NCBI GenBank assembly: GCA_028697875.1
Contig: JAQVEQ010000099.1
Coordinates: forward strand, 1-10,649
Origin: Novosphingobium sp.
Lineage (GTDB): Bacteria > Pseudomonadota > Alphaproteobacteria > Sphingomonadales > Sphingomonadaceae
Direction: 5' to 3'
Length of the DNA stretch: 10,649 nt
Both the position numbers and the translations under genes were made by a program. Below the pieces are notes generated by a model. That model ran no database searches, had not been told where the DNA came from, and saw only the letters and a program-made list of their open reading frames with translations. Below, one piece after another: positions 1 to 7,994 of the stretch; the stretch's first letter is position 1, and every line of letters begins with the position of its first letter.

Positions 1-12
1 CTCTTCCGATCT
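1..12. other. Residual Illumina adapter sequence (not genomic)
   Basis: The first 12 bases, CTCTTCCGATCT, are identical to the 3' end of the standard Illumina adapter, which ends in GCTCTTCCGATCT. The match sits exactly at the edge of the window, as expected when an assembled contig keeps untrimmed adapter. Genomic sequence therefore begins at base 13, and any reading frame running off the left edge picks up adapter-derived codons. A chance match of 12 bases exactly at the first base is very unlikely. Confidence 0.93.
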
Positions 13-13
13 C

Positions 14-73
14 CCCCTTCCCTGCCTGAGAAATTCCGGCGATTTCGCCGCGCTTGCGGGCCCGATGGTCCAT
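14..73 (-). CDS. Possible 5' end of a divergent gene, cut by the contig end
   Basis: Read on the minus strand, an ATG at 73-71 opens a frame that continues without a stop through base 14 and into the adapter, giving 20 genomic residues that begin MDHRARKRGEIAG. A perfect AGGAGG Shine-Dalgarno sequence (plus-strand CCTCCT at 78-83) lies 4 bases upstream of this ATG. The start would be 148 bases from the glycosyltransferase start, a normal distance for a divergent promoter region. The residues are basic and match nothing I recognise. With so few codons in GC-rich DNA, a chance open frame is quite possible; the ribosome binding site is the main argument. Confidence 0.3.
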
Positions 74-221
74 TCGGCCTCCTCTGCCGGTTCCACCCGT
101 GCGTACGAAAGGTTACGCCTCGCCGGGGGGCCGGGCAAGGCAGAGCGGACCAATTCGTCCACCAACCGGCACGCCAACCCTCTCGCCAAGCGGGATTTCC
201 CCGCCTATGGGCCAAGGCGTG

Positions 222-1373
222 ATGGAAATATCCCAGCTACGGATCGCGCTCTTCAGCGGGAACTACAATTACGTTCGCGATGGCGCCAACCAGGCGCTGA
301 ACCGGCTTGTCGGCTATCTCCTGCGGCAAGGGGCGCAAGTGCGCGTCTATGCCCCGGTGGTCGAAAACCCCGCGTTCGAAGCGACGGGGACCCTGGTCGG
401 CGTGCCTTCCATGGCCATTCCCCGGCGGGAGGAATACCGGATCCCGATGGGCCTGTCCCGGGCCGTCCGGCAGGATCTCGAAGCGTTCGCCCCCAATGTG
501 GTCCACGTTTCCTCGCCCGACGTTTCCGCCCATCGCGCGGTCAGCTGGGCGCGCGCGAAAGGCATTCCGGTGCTGGCTTCGGTCCATACCCGGTTCGAAA
601 CCTACATGCGCTATTACGGGCTGGGCTTCACCGAACCGCTGATCGAGGCGATCCTGCGCCGCTTCTACCGCCGCTGCGACGCGGTAGTGGCCCCGTCGGA
701 AAGCATGGCGCAAGTGCTGCGCGAACAGCGCATGTGTTTCGACATCTCGATCTGGTCGCGCGGGGTCGACCGGGATATCTTCAATCCCGGCCGCCGCGAC
801 CTTGCCTGGCGGCAATCGTTCGGCATCGCGGACGACGATGTCGTGATCGGCTTTCTCGGCCGGCTCGTAATGGAAAAGGGGCTGGACGTCTTTTCCGACA
901 CGATGGACGAACTGCGCCGCGCCAAAGTGCCGCACAAGGTGCTGGTGGTGGGCGACGGCCCGGCGCGCGGCTGGCTGGAAAACCGCCTGCCGGGCACGGC
1001 CTTCGCCGGTTTCCAGAGCGGCGACGACCTTGGCCGGGCAGTGGCCAGCATGGACATGCTGTTCAACCCCTCGGTCACCGAGACGTTCGGCAACGTCACG
1101 CTCGAAGCCATGGCCTGCGGGCTGCCGGTGGTCGCTTCCGCCGCGACCGGCAGCGAAAGCCTGGTCGACGACGGCGCCTCCGGCCGTCTCATCCGTCCGG
1201 GCGAAATCCATCATTTCGCGCAGGCGCTACGCGCCTACATCGAACAGCCGGAACTGCGCCGTGCCCATGGCGAAACGGGCGAACGGCGCAGCCGCGATTT
1301 CGACTGGGACTGCATCAACCACACCGTGGCCGAAATCTATTGCCGCCTGACGCGGCAGAAGGACTCGGCCTGA
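222..1373 (+). CDS. GT4-family glycosyltransferase (GT-B fold)
   Basis: Predicted retaining glycosyltransferase that transfers a sugar from an activated nucleotide donor to a lipid or glycan acceptor at the inner face of the membrane. From ATG 222 it has 383 residues, normal for the family. The N-terminal acceptor domain starts RIALFSGNYNYVRDGANQAL (residues 7-26) and contains VHTRFETYMRYYG (121-133), a motif shared with mannosyl- and SqdX-like GT4 enzymes. The donor domain starts near GFLGRLVMEKG (210-220), followed by VVGDGPA (242-248). The family EX7E motif is E287-TFGNVTL-E295. The frame is open upstream to 54, but homology begins after 222, where AAGG (214-217) can serve as ribosome binding site; ATG 207 and GTG 219 are in-frame alternatives. 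No other glycan gene is visible nearby, so donor and acceptor cannot be named. It ends 15 bases from a convergent membrane protein gene. Confidence 0.88.
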   Translation: MEISQLRIALFSGNYNYVRDGANQALNRLVGYLLRQGAQVRVYAPVVENPAFEATGTLVGVPSMAIPRREEYRIPMGLSRAVRQDLEAFAPNVVHVSSPDVSAHRAVSWARAKGIPVLASVHTRFETYMRYYGLGFTEPLIEAILRRFYRRCDAVVAPSESMAQVLREQRMCFDISIWSRGVDRDIFNPGRRDLAWRQSFGIADDDVVIGFLGRLVMEKGLDVFSDTMDELRRAKVPHKVLVVGDGPARGWLENRLPGTAFAGFQSGDDLGRAVASMDMLFNPSVTETFGNVTLEAMACGLPVVASAATGSESLVDDGASGRLIRPGEIHHFAQALRAYIEQPELRRAHGETGERRSRDFDWDCINHTVAEIYCRLTRQKDSA

Positions 1374-1388
1374 AGCCCTGAGCCGGGA

Positions 1389-1832
1389 CTAGCGCAAGAC
1401 CCCGCCCGCCCGCATCCGCCGGGCATAGAGCAACAGCGCGATGACGATGGCCCATTGCAGGACCGTGAAGACCACGGTCGGCGTTTCGTCCACCAGTGCC
1501 GGATGCGGCATGCCGTATTGCCAGGCGGTCAGCACGACGACCCCGATCAGTGAAACGGCAAAGGCATGCACGGCGTAATACTTGCGCAGCAGGAGGAACA
1601 CGGCCCCCAGCACGCCGCCCCACACGGCAAACGCCCATGCCGCCTGCGCCCAGATCGGCATGCCGGCGATCCATGCCATCTCTTCCGGCCCCATGCCGAC
1701 GGATGTCAGGTAGTCCATGTTGCGGCTTTGCGTCTGGACATAATCGTAGGCGGCGATCCCGCTCCACAGCAGCGACATCACGCCGACGATCCACAGATGG
1801 GCAGGCGTCCTGCCTCCGGCAGCTTGATTCAT
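1389..1832 (-). CDS. Small integral membrane protein, four predicted helices
   Basis: A 147-residue protein with four hydrophobic segments at about residues 12-30, 62-83, 87-106 and 119-136, consistent with a compact inner-membrane protein of unknown function. I recognise no catalytic or binding motif. An acidic/aromatic stretch (about 29-55, with MGPEEMAW) lies between helices 1 and 2, and a short basic tail (RRMRAGGVLR) ends the protein. The start at 1832 is supported by a GGAGGGAGAGGA purine run a few bases upstream. The gene converges on the glycosyltransferase (15-base gap) and is divergent from rarA (119 bases between starts), so it is probably monocistronic. It resembles hypothetical membrane proteins common in sphingomonads; that comparison is from memory, not a search. 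Confidence 0.8.
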   Translation of the reverse strand: MNQAAGGRTPAHLWIVGVMSLLWSGIAAYDYVQTQSRNMDYLTSVGMGPEEMAWIAGMPIWAQAAWAFAVWGGVLGAVFLLLRKYYAVHAFAVSLIGVVVLTAWQYGMPHPALVDETPTVVFTVLQWAIVIALLLYARRMRAGGVLR

Positions 1833-1951
1833 TGTTCCTCTCCCTCCAGCCCTTGCAGCCGGTGGCGCAGACTATCACTGCCGCGCCCCTGCGCAAATCC
1901 CGCCCTTGGGGCTGGCGCGAAAGGCCCGCCCTGCCCTATCACGGCCAGGCC

Positions 1952-3271
1952 ATGAGCGACCTGTTCCAAGACTCGCCCCCGCCTGCCGCCTCGGCGGACG
2001 AACCGCGCGACGACGCGCCGCTGGCCGACCGGCTGCGCCCGCGCGCGCTCGACGAGGTCATCGGGCAGGAGCACCTGACCGGCCCCGAAGGCGCGATCGG
2101 GCGGATGGTGGCGGCAGGCCGCCTGTCCAGCATGATCCTGTGGGGCCCGCCCGGTACCGGCAAGACCAGCATCGCCCGTCTTCTCGCGGATGCCGTGGGC
2201 ATGCGTTTTGCCGCCGTAAGCGCCGTGTTTTCCGGCGTCGCCGACCTCAAGAAGGCCTTCGCCGAGGCAGAAACCATGGCCAAGGCCGGACAGCGCACCC
2301 TGCTGTTCGTGGACGAAATCCACCGCTTCAACCGCGCGCAGCAGGACGGCTTCCTGCCCTTCGTCGAACGGGGCACGGTAACGCTGGTCGGGGCGACGAC
2401 CGAAAACCCCAGTTTCGCGCTCAACGCCGCGCTGCTCAGCCGCGCGCAAGTGCTGATCCTCCACCGGCTGGACGCGGCGGCTCTCGGGCAACTGCTCGAC
2501 CGGGCAGAAGCGCTGGAAGGCCCGCTGCCGCTGGCGCCGGAGGCGCGCGACGCGCTGGTGGCGTCGGCCGACGGCGACGGGCGTTTCCTGCTCAACCAGG
2601 TCGAAACGCTCTATGCCGCGCAGATCCCCGAACCGCTCGACCCGGCGGGCCTCGGCAAGTTCCTCCAGCGCCGCGTGGCCGTCTACGACAAGGACCGCGA
2701 CGGACACTACAACCTGATCTCTGCCCTGCACAAAAGCCTGCGCGGATCGGACCCGCAGGCCGCGCTCTACTATCTCGCGCGGATGCTGACCGCCGGGGAG
2801 GAACCGCTCTACGTCCTCCGCCGCCTGACCCGCTTTGCCAGCGAAGACATCGGTCTGGCCGACCCGCAGGCACTGACCCAGTGCCTCGCGGCCAAGGACG
2901 CCTACGAATTCCTCGGCAGCCCGGAAGGCGAACTCGCCGTCGTCCAGGCGTGCCTCTACTGCGCCACCGCTCCCAAGTCGAACGCGGCCTACAAGGCGCA
3001 GAAAGCGGCCTGGAAAAGCGCGAAGGAAACCGGCAGCCTCATGCCGCCGCAGAACATCCTCAACGCGCCGACCAAGCTGATGAAGGAAATCGGCTACGGC
3101 GAAGGCTATACGTACGACCACGATGCCGAGGGGGGCTTTTCCGGGGACGACTACTGGCCGGAAGGGATGGCGCCGCAGACCTATTACGAGCCGGTCGAGC
3201 GCGGCTTCGAACGGCAGGTGATCGAACGCATCGCCTATTGGAACAGGCTGCGTGCGAAGCGCGGCGCCTGA
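1952..3271 (+). CDS. rarA: Replication-associated recombination protein A (RarA/MgsA), AAA+ ATPase
   Basis: RarA is a clamp-loader-related AAA+ ATPase that acts in the cytoplasm at stalled replication forks and single-stranded DNA ends. This copy has 439 residues, close to the 447 of E. coli. Visible motifs are the N-terminal LADRLRPRALDEVIGQEHL (25-43), Walker A GPPGTGKTS (65-73), Walker B LLFVDEIHRFN (117-127; D121, E122), sensor 1 region GATTENPS (147-154) and the LLSRAQV arginine-finger region (161-167). The C-terminal oligomerisation domain spans about 250-430, with LMPPQNILNAPTKLMKEIGYG (363-383) and the aromatic YTYDHDAEGGFSGDDYWPEG segment (387-406). ATG 1952 begins MSDLFQD, the usual short acidic start; the frame is open further upstream without recognisable homology. 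The ribosome binding site is weak. The 3' end overlaps the next gene by 20 bases, suggesting coupled translation. Confidence 0.96.
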   Translation: MSDLFQDSPPPAASADEPRDDAPLADRLRPRALDEVIGQEHLTGPEGAIGRMVAAGRLSSMILWGPPGTGKTSIARLLADAVGMRFAAVSAVFSGVADLKKAFAEAETMAKAGQRTLLFVDEIHRFNRAQQDGFLPFVERGTVTLVGATTENPSFALNAALLSRAQVLILHRLDAAALGQLLDRAEALEGPLPLAPEARDALVASADGDGRFLLNQVETLYAAQIPEPLDPAGLGKFLQRRVAVYDKDRDGHYNLISALHKSLRGSDPQAALYYLARMLTAGEEPLYVLRRLTRFASEDIGLADPQALTQCLAAKDAYEFLGSPEGELAVVQACLYCATAPKSNAAYKAQKAAWKSAKETGSLMPPQNILNAPTKLMKEIGYGEGYTYDHDAEGGFSGDDYWPEGMAPQTYYEPVERGFERQVIERIAYWNRLRAKRGA

Positions 3272-4145
3272 CTTCGCCCACTTCGCCGCGATCGACTGGT
3301 CGGGCGCGGTCGGGGAACGGCAGCGGGGCATTGCCGTGGCCCTGTGCGACGCGGGCGGCGGGCCACCGCGCCTTGTCCGCCCTGCCCACCGCTGGTCGCG
3401 CGGCGAAGTGCTCGACTGGCTGCTGCACGCCATGCCGCACGGAACGCTGGCCGGACTCGATCTCGGCATCTCGCTGCCGTTCGCGGACCGGGCCGCCTTC
3501 TTTCCCGGCTGGGACGCGAGCCCGCCCGACGCCCGCGCCTTGTGGGAACTGGTCGACAGAATCTGCGAAAGCGACGATCATCTCGCCGCGACCAGCTTCG
3601 TCGACCATCCCGAAGCCAGCCTCTATTTCCGCCGCCATGGCGGGCGCGAAGGGGCCGCGTTCGGCGCCGATGGCCGGAAGGGGGGCTGCGGGCGCTTCCG
3701 CGTGACCGAACACGCGCAGCAGCGCGCCGGGTGCAAGCCTTACAGCAATTTCAATCTCGTCGGCGCGGCGCAAGTCGGCAAGTCGAGCCTGACCGGGATG
3801 CGCGTGCTGCACCGGCTCGGGGACCGCCTGCCGGTCTGGCCGGTCGATCCCCTGCCCGCGTCGGGCTCGCTCGTCGTGGAAATCTACACCTCGCTCGCCG
3901 CGATCGAAGCGCACCGCTCGCCCGGCAAGACCAAGATGCGCTCCCGCGCCGAACTGAACGAGGCGCTGGCAAGCCTCGGCAGCCCGCCGTTCGCCGGACG
4001 CGCGCCGATGACCGACCACGCCGCCGATGCCCTGCTCACCGCCGCCTGGCTGCGCCGCGCGGCAGGGCGAAGCGAATTGTGGCACCCGCCCGCCATGACG
4101 GGCGCGGTAGCGCGCACAGAAGGCTGGACCTTCGGCGCAATTTGA
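3252..4145 (+). CDS. DUF429 protein, predicted RNase H-fold nuclease
   Basis: A 297-residue protein of the DUF429 family, predicted to adopt an RNase H-like nuclease fold; its substrate is not established. The acidic positions expected of that fold are present: D15 in AAIDWSGA (12-19), D70 in LAGLDLGIS (67-75), E210 in LVVEIYTS (207-214), and D255 and D259 in TDHAADALL (254-262). The middle section holds CKPYSNFNLVGAAQVGKSSL (161-180) and a basic stretch, SPGKTKMRSRAEL. Translation probably starts at GTG 3252, inside the last codons of rarA in another frame, giving a 20-base overlap. ATG starts further in would remove the IDWSGA strand, so they are less likely. The overlap puts the gene in one transcript with rarA. 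A role in DNA repair or replication restart is inference from that neighbour only. Confidence 0.85.
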   Translation: MRSAAPDFAHFAAIDWSGAVGERQRGIAVALCDAGGGPPRLVRPAHRWSRGEVLDWLLHAMPHGTLAGLDLGISLPFADRAAFFPGWDASPPDARALWELVDRICESDDHLAATSFVDHPEASLYFRRHGGREGAAFGADGRKGGCGRFRVTEHAQQRAGCKPYSNFNLVGAAQVGKSSLTGMRVLHRLGDRLPVWPVDPLPASGSLVVEIYTSLAAIEAHRSPGKTKMRSRAELNEALASLGSPPFAGRAPMTDHAADALLTAAWLRRAAGRSELWHPPAMTGAVARTEGWTFGAI

Positions 4146-4175
4146 AGCAAGGGGCGCGCCTCGGGCGAATTGTGG

Positions 4176-4251
<76 letters not shown>

Positions 4252-4282
4252 CCCCCGCTTGCACGCCCCGCGAGTCCACCCG

Positions 4283-5335
4283 TCAGTCCAGCATGATCTG
4301 CCGCAAACGGGCGATATCGGCGTCGCTGAAGCCCAGCACCTGCTTCACATAGCCTTCCGAACCGCCGTATTCCGCGTCGAGATAGACGAAGAACTGGGCG
4401 AGATGCGATGCCCCGCCCGGGGTGTAGAGCGGTTCGGCCCCGGTGCGGCCCGCCGCCTGCATCTTCGCATAATATTGCACCATCGGGTTGTCGGGATAGT
4501 CGGCCGGATCGAGCGGCGGCATTTCCCACTGGGTCCGGCGCAGCGCGGTCGAAAGGTGATAGTCTCTGAGGATCGTCTCGCGGTCGACGCCCAGCACGTC
4601 GTAGATCAGCGCGGTGGCGATGCCGGTCCGGTCCTGACCGGCGGAACAGTGATAGAGCACCGCGCCATCCCCGGCGAGCAGGCGCTTGAAAAGGCTGCGG
4701 TATTGGGGGGCGAGCAGCTTTTCCATGCCACGGTAGGTATTCTCGCCATCGCCCTGCCCCATTTTCGCGAACAGCGGCTTGAGCGAATAGTCGTTGGCGA
4801 TGAACAGCGCCCCGGTGCGATCGTCGACGAGGTCGGGGGCGATCTCGCGTTCTTCGAGCGAACGGAAATCGACCACGCTGTCGAGCCCAAGCTGCCCGAT
4901 GAGGGCGTAATCGTCCTCCGTCAGCAGGGCCATGGCCCCCGAACGGAACGCCTTGCCCCAACGCACGGTATGCCCGTCTCGCGTCTCGTAACCGCCGATG
5001 TCGCGGAAATTGCTGCCCTGTTCGAGCGGCAGCACACGTTCGGCGACGACTGTTGCCGAGCCGTCCTCGTGACGAAGGATGACATAGGCCCGCCGGCCGG
5101 CCGGCAGGGCGATCTTCGCTGTCCTGTCCTTGCTGGCCGCGGCGACGAGACGGTCGCCCGTGTCGACCGCCGTGTCGTCGCTCAGCCAGATCGCCACCGG
5201 GCCGGCGCCCGCGCGGGAAAGCTCCACCGTCTGCGCATCGATCCGCTCGAGCACGGCCGCCTCTTCCGCCGCGGCCGGAGCCGCGACGGAGAGCGCCAGG
5301 ACGGAAACGAAAGTCGAAACGAAAGTCCTGTTCAT
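4283..5335 (-). CDS. Secreted tyrosine-protein-phosphatase-like enzyme (Y_phosphatase3 type)
   Basis: A 350-residue cysteine phosphatase with a signal peptide (about 1-23, ending AAPAAAEE), so the enzyme is probably periplasmic. Residues 25-105 look like a small beta-rich domain ahead of the catalytic part. Catalytic motifs are NFRDIGGYETRDG (109-121), VVDFRSLEERE (154-164) and the P-loop HCSAGQDRTG (229-238), with nucleophile C230 and phosphate-binding R236. Length and motifs fit the tyrosine/serine phosphatase family that includes LipA/IphP-like enzymes, some of which act on phosphoinositides or other small phosphoesters rather than phosphoproteins. ATG 5335 was chosen for its signal peptide and the GAGGG ribosome binding site. 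That site overlaps the stop of the TonB-dependent receptor, with 8 bases between genes, so the two are translationally linked. The substrate cannot be told from sequence. Confidence 0.9.
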   Translation of the reverse strand: MNRTFVSTFVSVLALSVAAPAAAEEAAVLERIDAQTVELSRAGAGPVAIWLSDDTAVDTGDRLVAAASKDRTAKIALPAGRRAYVILRHEDGSATVVAERVLPLEQGSNFRDIGGYETRDGHTVRWGKAFRSGAMALLTEDDYALIGQLGLDSVVDFRSLEEREIAPDLVDDRTGALFIANDYSLKPLFAKMGQGDGENTYRGMEKLLAPQYRSLFKRLLAGDGAVLYHCSAGQDRTGIATALIYDVLGVDRETILRDYHLSTALRRTQWEMPPLDPADYPDNPMVQYYAKMQAAGRTGAEPLYTPGGASHLAQFFVYLDAEYGGSEGYVKQVLGFSDADIARLRQIMLD

Positions 5336-5343
5336 CGTATCCC

Positions 5344-7953
5344 TCAGTAGTCGAAGCGAATGCCGAAGAGGTAGCGCGACCCGATCTGTTCCACCTCGGT
5401 CGGGTAGGCGGCGGAACCGGCATAGGCGACGTAGATCTCGTCGGTCAGGTTGGAGAGATCGGCAAAGAGAGTGAGATTGTCGTTCACCGCATAGCGCAGC
5501 GAGACGTCGAGGTTCTCGTACCCCTTGCGGTATTCGCCGCTGCCGAGGCCGCCCAGCGTATCGAGCCAGTCGGACCGCCACTGGTAGCTTACGCGCGCCG
5601 AGAAGCCGTATTTCTCGTAGAACAACGAGGCGTTGAGGATCGTGTCCGACATGCCCTGGAAAGCGATGTCCTTTTCGACCGGCGTATCGAAGCTGCCGTC
5701 GAGGAAAGTCACGTTGCCCTGGAAGCCGAGGCCATCCATCGGCGAAGGCAGGAAAGTGAACTGGTTCTGGAAGTTGAATTCCACACCGTAGAGCTTGCCG
5801 TTCTTGCCGTTATAGGTCCCGCTGAGCAGGTAGCCCGAACGATCGATGCCATCGGTATCGTAGAAGTCCGAACCGACTGCCACCTCGCTCTGGTAGAAGA
5901 CGTTGTCCACCCAGCGATAGAAACCCGTGACCGACAAGATACCGTTGCCCGGCAGGTAGTATTCCACGCTGGCATCGACGCCCCAGGTATATTCCGGCTT
6001 GAGGAAGGGATTGCCGCCGGTGATTTCGCCAGGAATGGTCGAATCGTTGACCGAAGCCCCGACCCGGATCGCGCCGTAGGCCGGGCGGGAAATGCCCCGC
6101 TGCCCGGCAAGGCGCAGTATGAGGTTGTCGCTCGCTTCGTAACGGATGTTCAGGCTGGGGAAAAAGTCGGTGTAGCTGTCCTTCACCGTCAGCGGCGTCA
6201 GGACGGAACCCGCCTTGGTCGTGCCCGAATTGGTCAGCTTGTAGTTTTCGACACGCACACCACCGACAATGGTCGCCGCGCCGAGTTCCAAGGTGCCCAT
6301 GACATAGCCTGCCAGGATCCGTTCCTTCTGATCGTACAGATCGTAGGCCGGAATGCTCTTGGACGGATCGTAATACCCCGCGTCGGCCAGCTTCGGCAGC
6401 AGGCTGTCGAGATCGGCGCGCATCGCGACATTGTCGATATAGTTCAGGGTAAAGCCGAGCGGGAACTGCGTGTCCCACGGCGTCGAAGTGACGTAGGAAT
6501 TGACGTCGAAAGACTGGCCGACCGCGGCGCCATAGGCAAGCGGGGCATAGTTGCTGAAAGAGAAGTTGTTCCCTTCGATCTTCCGGTCGGCATAATAGAG
6601 GCCGCCCTTGAGGGCGAAGCCGTTGTCGAAATCCTTCGCTACGTCGAACTTGGCAGTGTAGGCATCAACCACCGTTTTCTGACGTGCATCCATGAAGATC
6701 GTGCTGGCAGTGTCCAGAATGCCCTGATTGAAACTGGCGATCGCATCGCCGCGCGCATAACCGGACCCGGTATCCACCGTTTCGTAGAGCGTAACGATCG
6801 GGAAGCGCGGATCGCTGTAATCGTAGGTCAGCGAAGGCGAATTCGTGCCCTTGCTGCTTGCGATCACCAGCGGCAGGTAAGACGTGTTCTTGGTCCGCGT
6901 GTAGTCGAGGCGCAGACTGGCTTCGAGGCCATCGTCGTCCTTGTAGTCGCCACCCACGGTCGCGATGCAGTTCTGGTTGCGGTATTCGCCATAATTGAAG
7001 CTGCCCCGCAGCGGAACGCCGACCAAGTCGCCGCTTTCCATGCTGCGCGTGCCGCTGGCCGCGCTGGAAAGCTGCAGCACATACTGGTTGCGCTGCTCGT
7101 CGTCGTTGAACTCGGTGAAAATGCCCTTGGCAAACAGCTTGAGATAAGGCGACGCCTGATATTCGATGCCGCCGAACAGCCCGTTGTTCCAGCGTTCAAC
7201 CTTGTACTGGCGGATGTCGAACACGGTCGGCCCGTCCGCATCGTATGCGCCGACCTCGCGGTTGTCGGTAAGCTGCTTGCGGCGATAGTGCGAACCGCCC
7301 AGCACGACCCCGAAATCGTCGTTCGCCCAGCTCACGCGCAGCGAACCCTGGCGTTGCTCGCCGCCCTGTTCCATGAAGCCGTAACCAGCGTCACCCGAAA
7401 CGTGAAAGCCCTTCCGGTCGAGCGGCGAATAGGTGTCGAGGTCGATCGTCGCCACGACCGCATCGGCCTGCAGGTCGGGCGTCAGCGACTTGTTCACGAC
7501 CATCTGCGAAAGCAGCACTGCGGGAATCGCGTCGAAACGGAAGGCCCGCGTATCGCCGCCCTCGTCCACACCGGTCAGCGGAACGCCGTCGATACTGACG
7601 GACGTCCAGCGGTTAGGCGCGCCGCGCACCTGGATGTAGCGCTCCTGCCCCTGGTCGCGCTGGACCGCGACAGCGGGAAGGCGCGCCAGCGCGGCGGCGC
7701 TGTTCTGGTCCGGGAAGCGGCCGACGGCGTCCGCCGCGGCAATGTCGGCCACATTGTCGGCCTTGCGCTTGGCCTCGACCGAAGACTGCTGCGCCTGCAC
7801 GATCGAACCCGTGACGACGATCTCGTCGCCATAGGTTGCACTGGCGTCGTCGGCCGCCTCCTCGGCATGGGCCGCGCCAGCCAGAGTAGCGGCGATGGCA
7901 AAGGTGCTGGCAAGAGTCGTAGCACGAAAAATCGCGTAATTCCTGGTCGTCAT
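5344..7953 (-). CDS. TonB-dependent outer-membrane receptor (TonB_Xanth_Caul type)
   Basis: An 869-residue outer-membrane transporter that should use TonB/ExbBD energy to import a specific ligand. It has a signal peptide (1-30, cleavage after AGAAHA), a TonB-box-like DEIVVTG (43-49), and a plug domain at about 60-175 with VADIAAADAVGRFPDQNSAA (68-87), YIQVRGAP (106-113) and VSIDGVPL (119-126). A large beta-barrel follows and ends in GIRFDY, the terminal aromatic expected for Bam-dependent insertion. PDQN...ALARLPAV...QRDQGQ...VRG is typical of the Xanthomonas/Caulobacter subfamily (TIGR01782), whose members often take up carbohydrates or other organic ligands rather than siderophores. There is no N-terminal FecA-like signalling domain. 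ATG 7953 follows a GGGGG ribosome binding site. It is the first gene of a two-gene unit with the phosphatase and has its own AT-rich promoter region. Confidence 0.96.
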   Translation of the reverse strand: MTTRNYAIFRATTLASTFAIAATLAGAAHAEEAADDASATYGDEIVVTGSIVQAQQSSVEAKRKADNVADIAAADAVGRFPDQNSAAALARLPAVAVQRDQGQERYIQVRGAPNRWTSVSIDGVPLTGVDEGGDTRAFRFDAIPAVLLSQMVVNKSLTPDLQADAVVATIDLDTYSPLDRKGFHVSGDAGYGFMEQGGEQRQGSLRVSWANDDFGVVLGGSHYRRKQLTDNREVGAYDADGPTVFDIRQYKVERWNNGLFGGIEYQASPYLKLFAKGIFTEFNDDEQRNQYVLQLSSAASGTRSMESGDLVGVPLRGSFNYGEYRNQNCIATVGGDYKDDDGLEASLRLDYTRTKNTSYLPLVIASSKGTNSPSLTYDYSDPRFPIVTLYETVDTGSGYARGDAIASFNQGILDTASTIFMDARQKTVVDAYTAKFDVAKDFDNGFALKGGLYYADRKIEGNNFSFSNYAPLAYGAAVGQSFDVNSYVTSTPWDTQFPLGFTLNYIDNVAMRADLDSLLPKLADAGYYDPSKSIPAYDLYDQKERILAGYVMGTLELGAATIVGGVRVENYKLTNSGTTKAGSVLTPLTVKDSYTDFFPSLNIRYEASDNLILRLAGQRGISRPAYGAIRVGASVNDSTIPGEITGGNPFLKPEYTWGVDASVEYYLPGNGILSVTGFYRWVDNVFYQSEVAVGSDFYDTDGIDRSGYLLSGTYNGKNGKLYGVEFNFQNQFTFLPSPMDGLGFQGNVTFLDGSFDTPVEKDIAFQGMSDTILNASLFYEKYGFSARVSYQWRSDWLDTLGGLGSGEYRKGYENLDVSLRYAVNDNLTLFADLSNLTDEIYVAYAGSAAYPTEVEQIGSRYLFGIRFDY

Positions 7954-7994
7954 GGATACCCCCGAAACGTGTTGCGGGGTGGGCGACTAGGCGC

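Noticed and set aside
37..50. CGGCGA-TT-TCGCCG hairpin near the left edge
   Set aside because: No U-tract follows on either strand and it lies inside the possible divergent frame; not supported as a terminator.
237..1214. Long minus-strand open frame (about 325 codons) opposite the glycosyltransferase
   Set aside because: Its composition (rich in Arg, His, Ala, Gly) is that of an antisense shadow in GC-rich DNA, it has no recognisable domain, and the opposite strand encodes a clear GT4 enzyme.
1829..3469. Long minus-strand open frame (about 546 codons) opposite rarA
   Set aside because: It covers rarA and part of the nuclease gene, both strongly supported on the plus strand. The translation is low-complexity and Arg/Gly/Val-rich, with no motifs.
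4259..5350. Plus-strand open frame (about 363 codons) opposite the phosphatase
   Set aside because: It mirrors the phosphatase gene, which has a signal peptide and a full HCX5R motif. The plus frame has no ribosome binding site of note and no domain.
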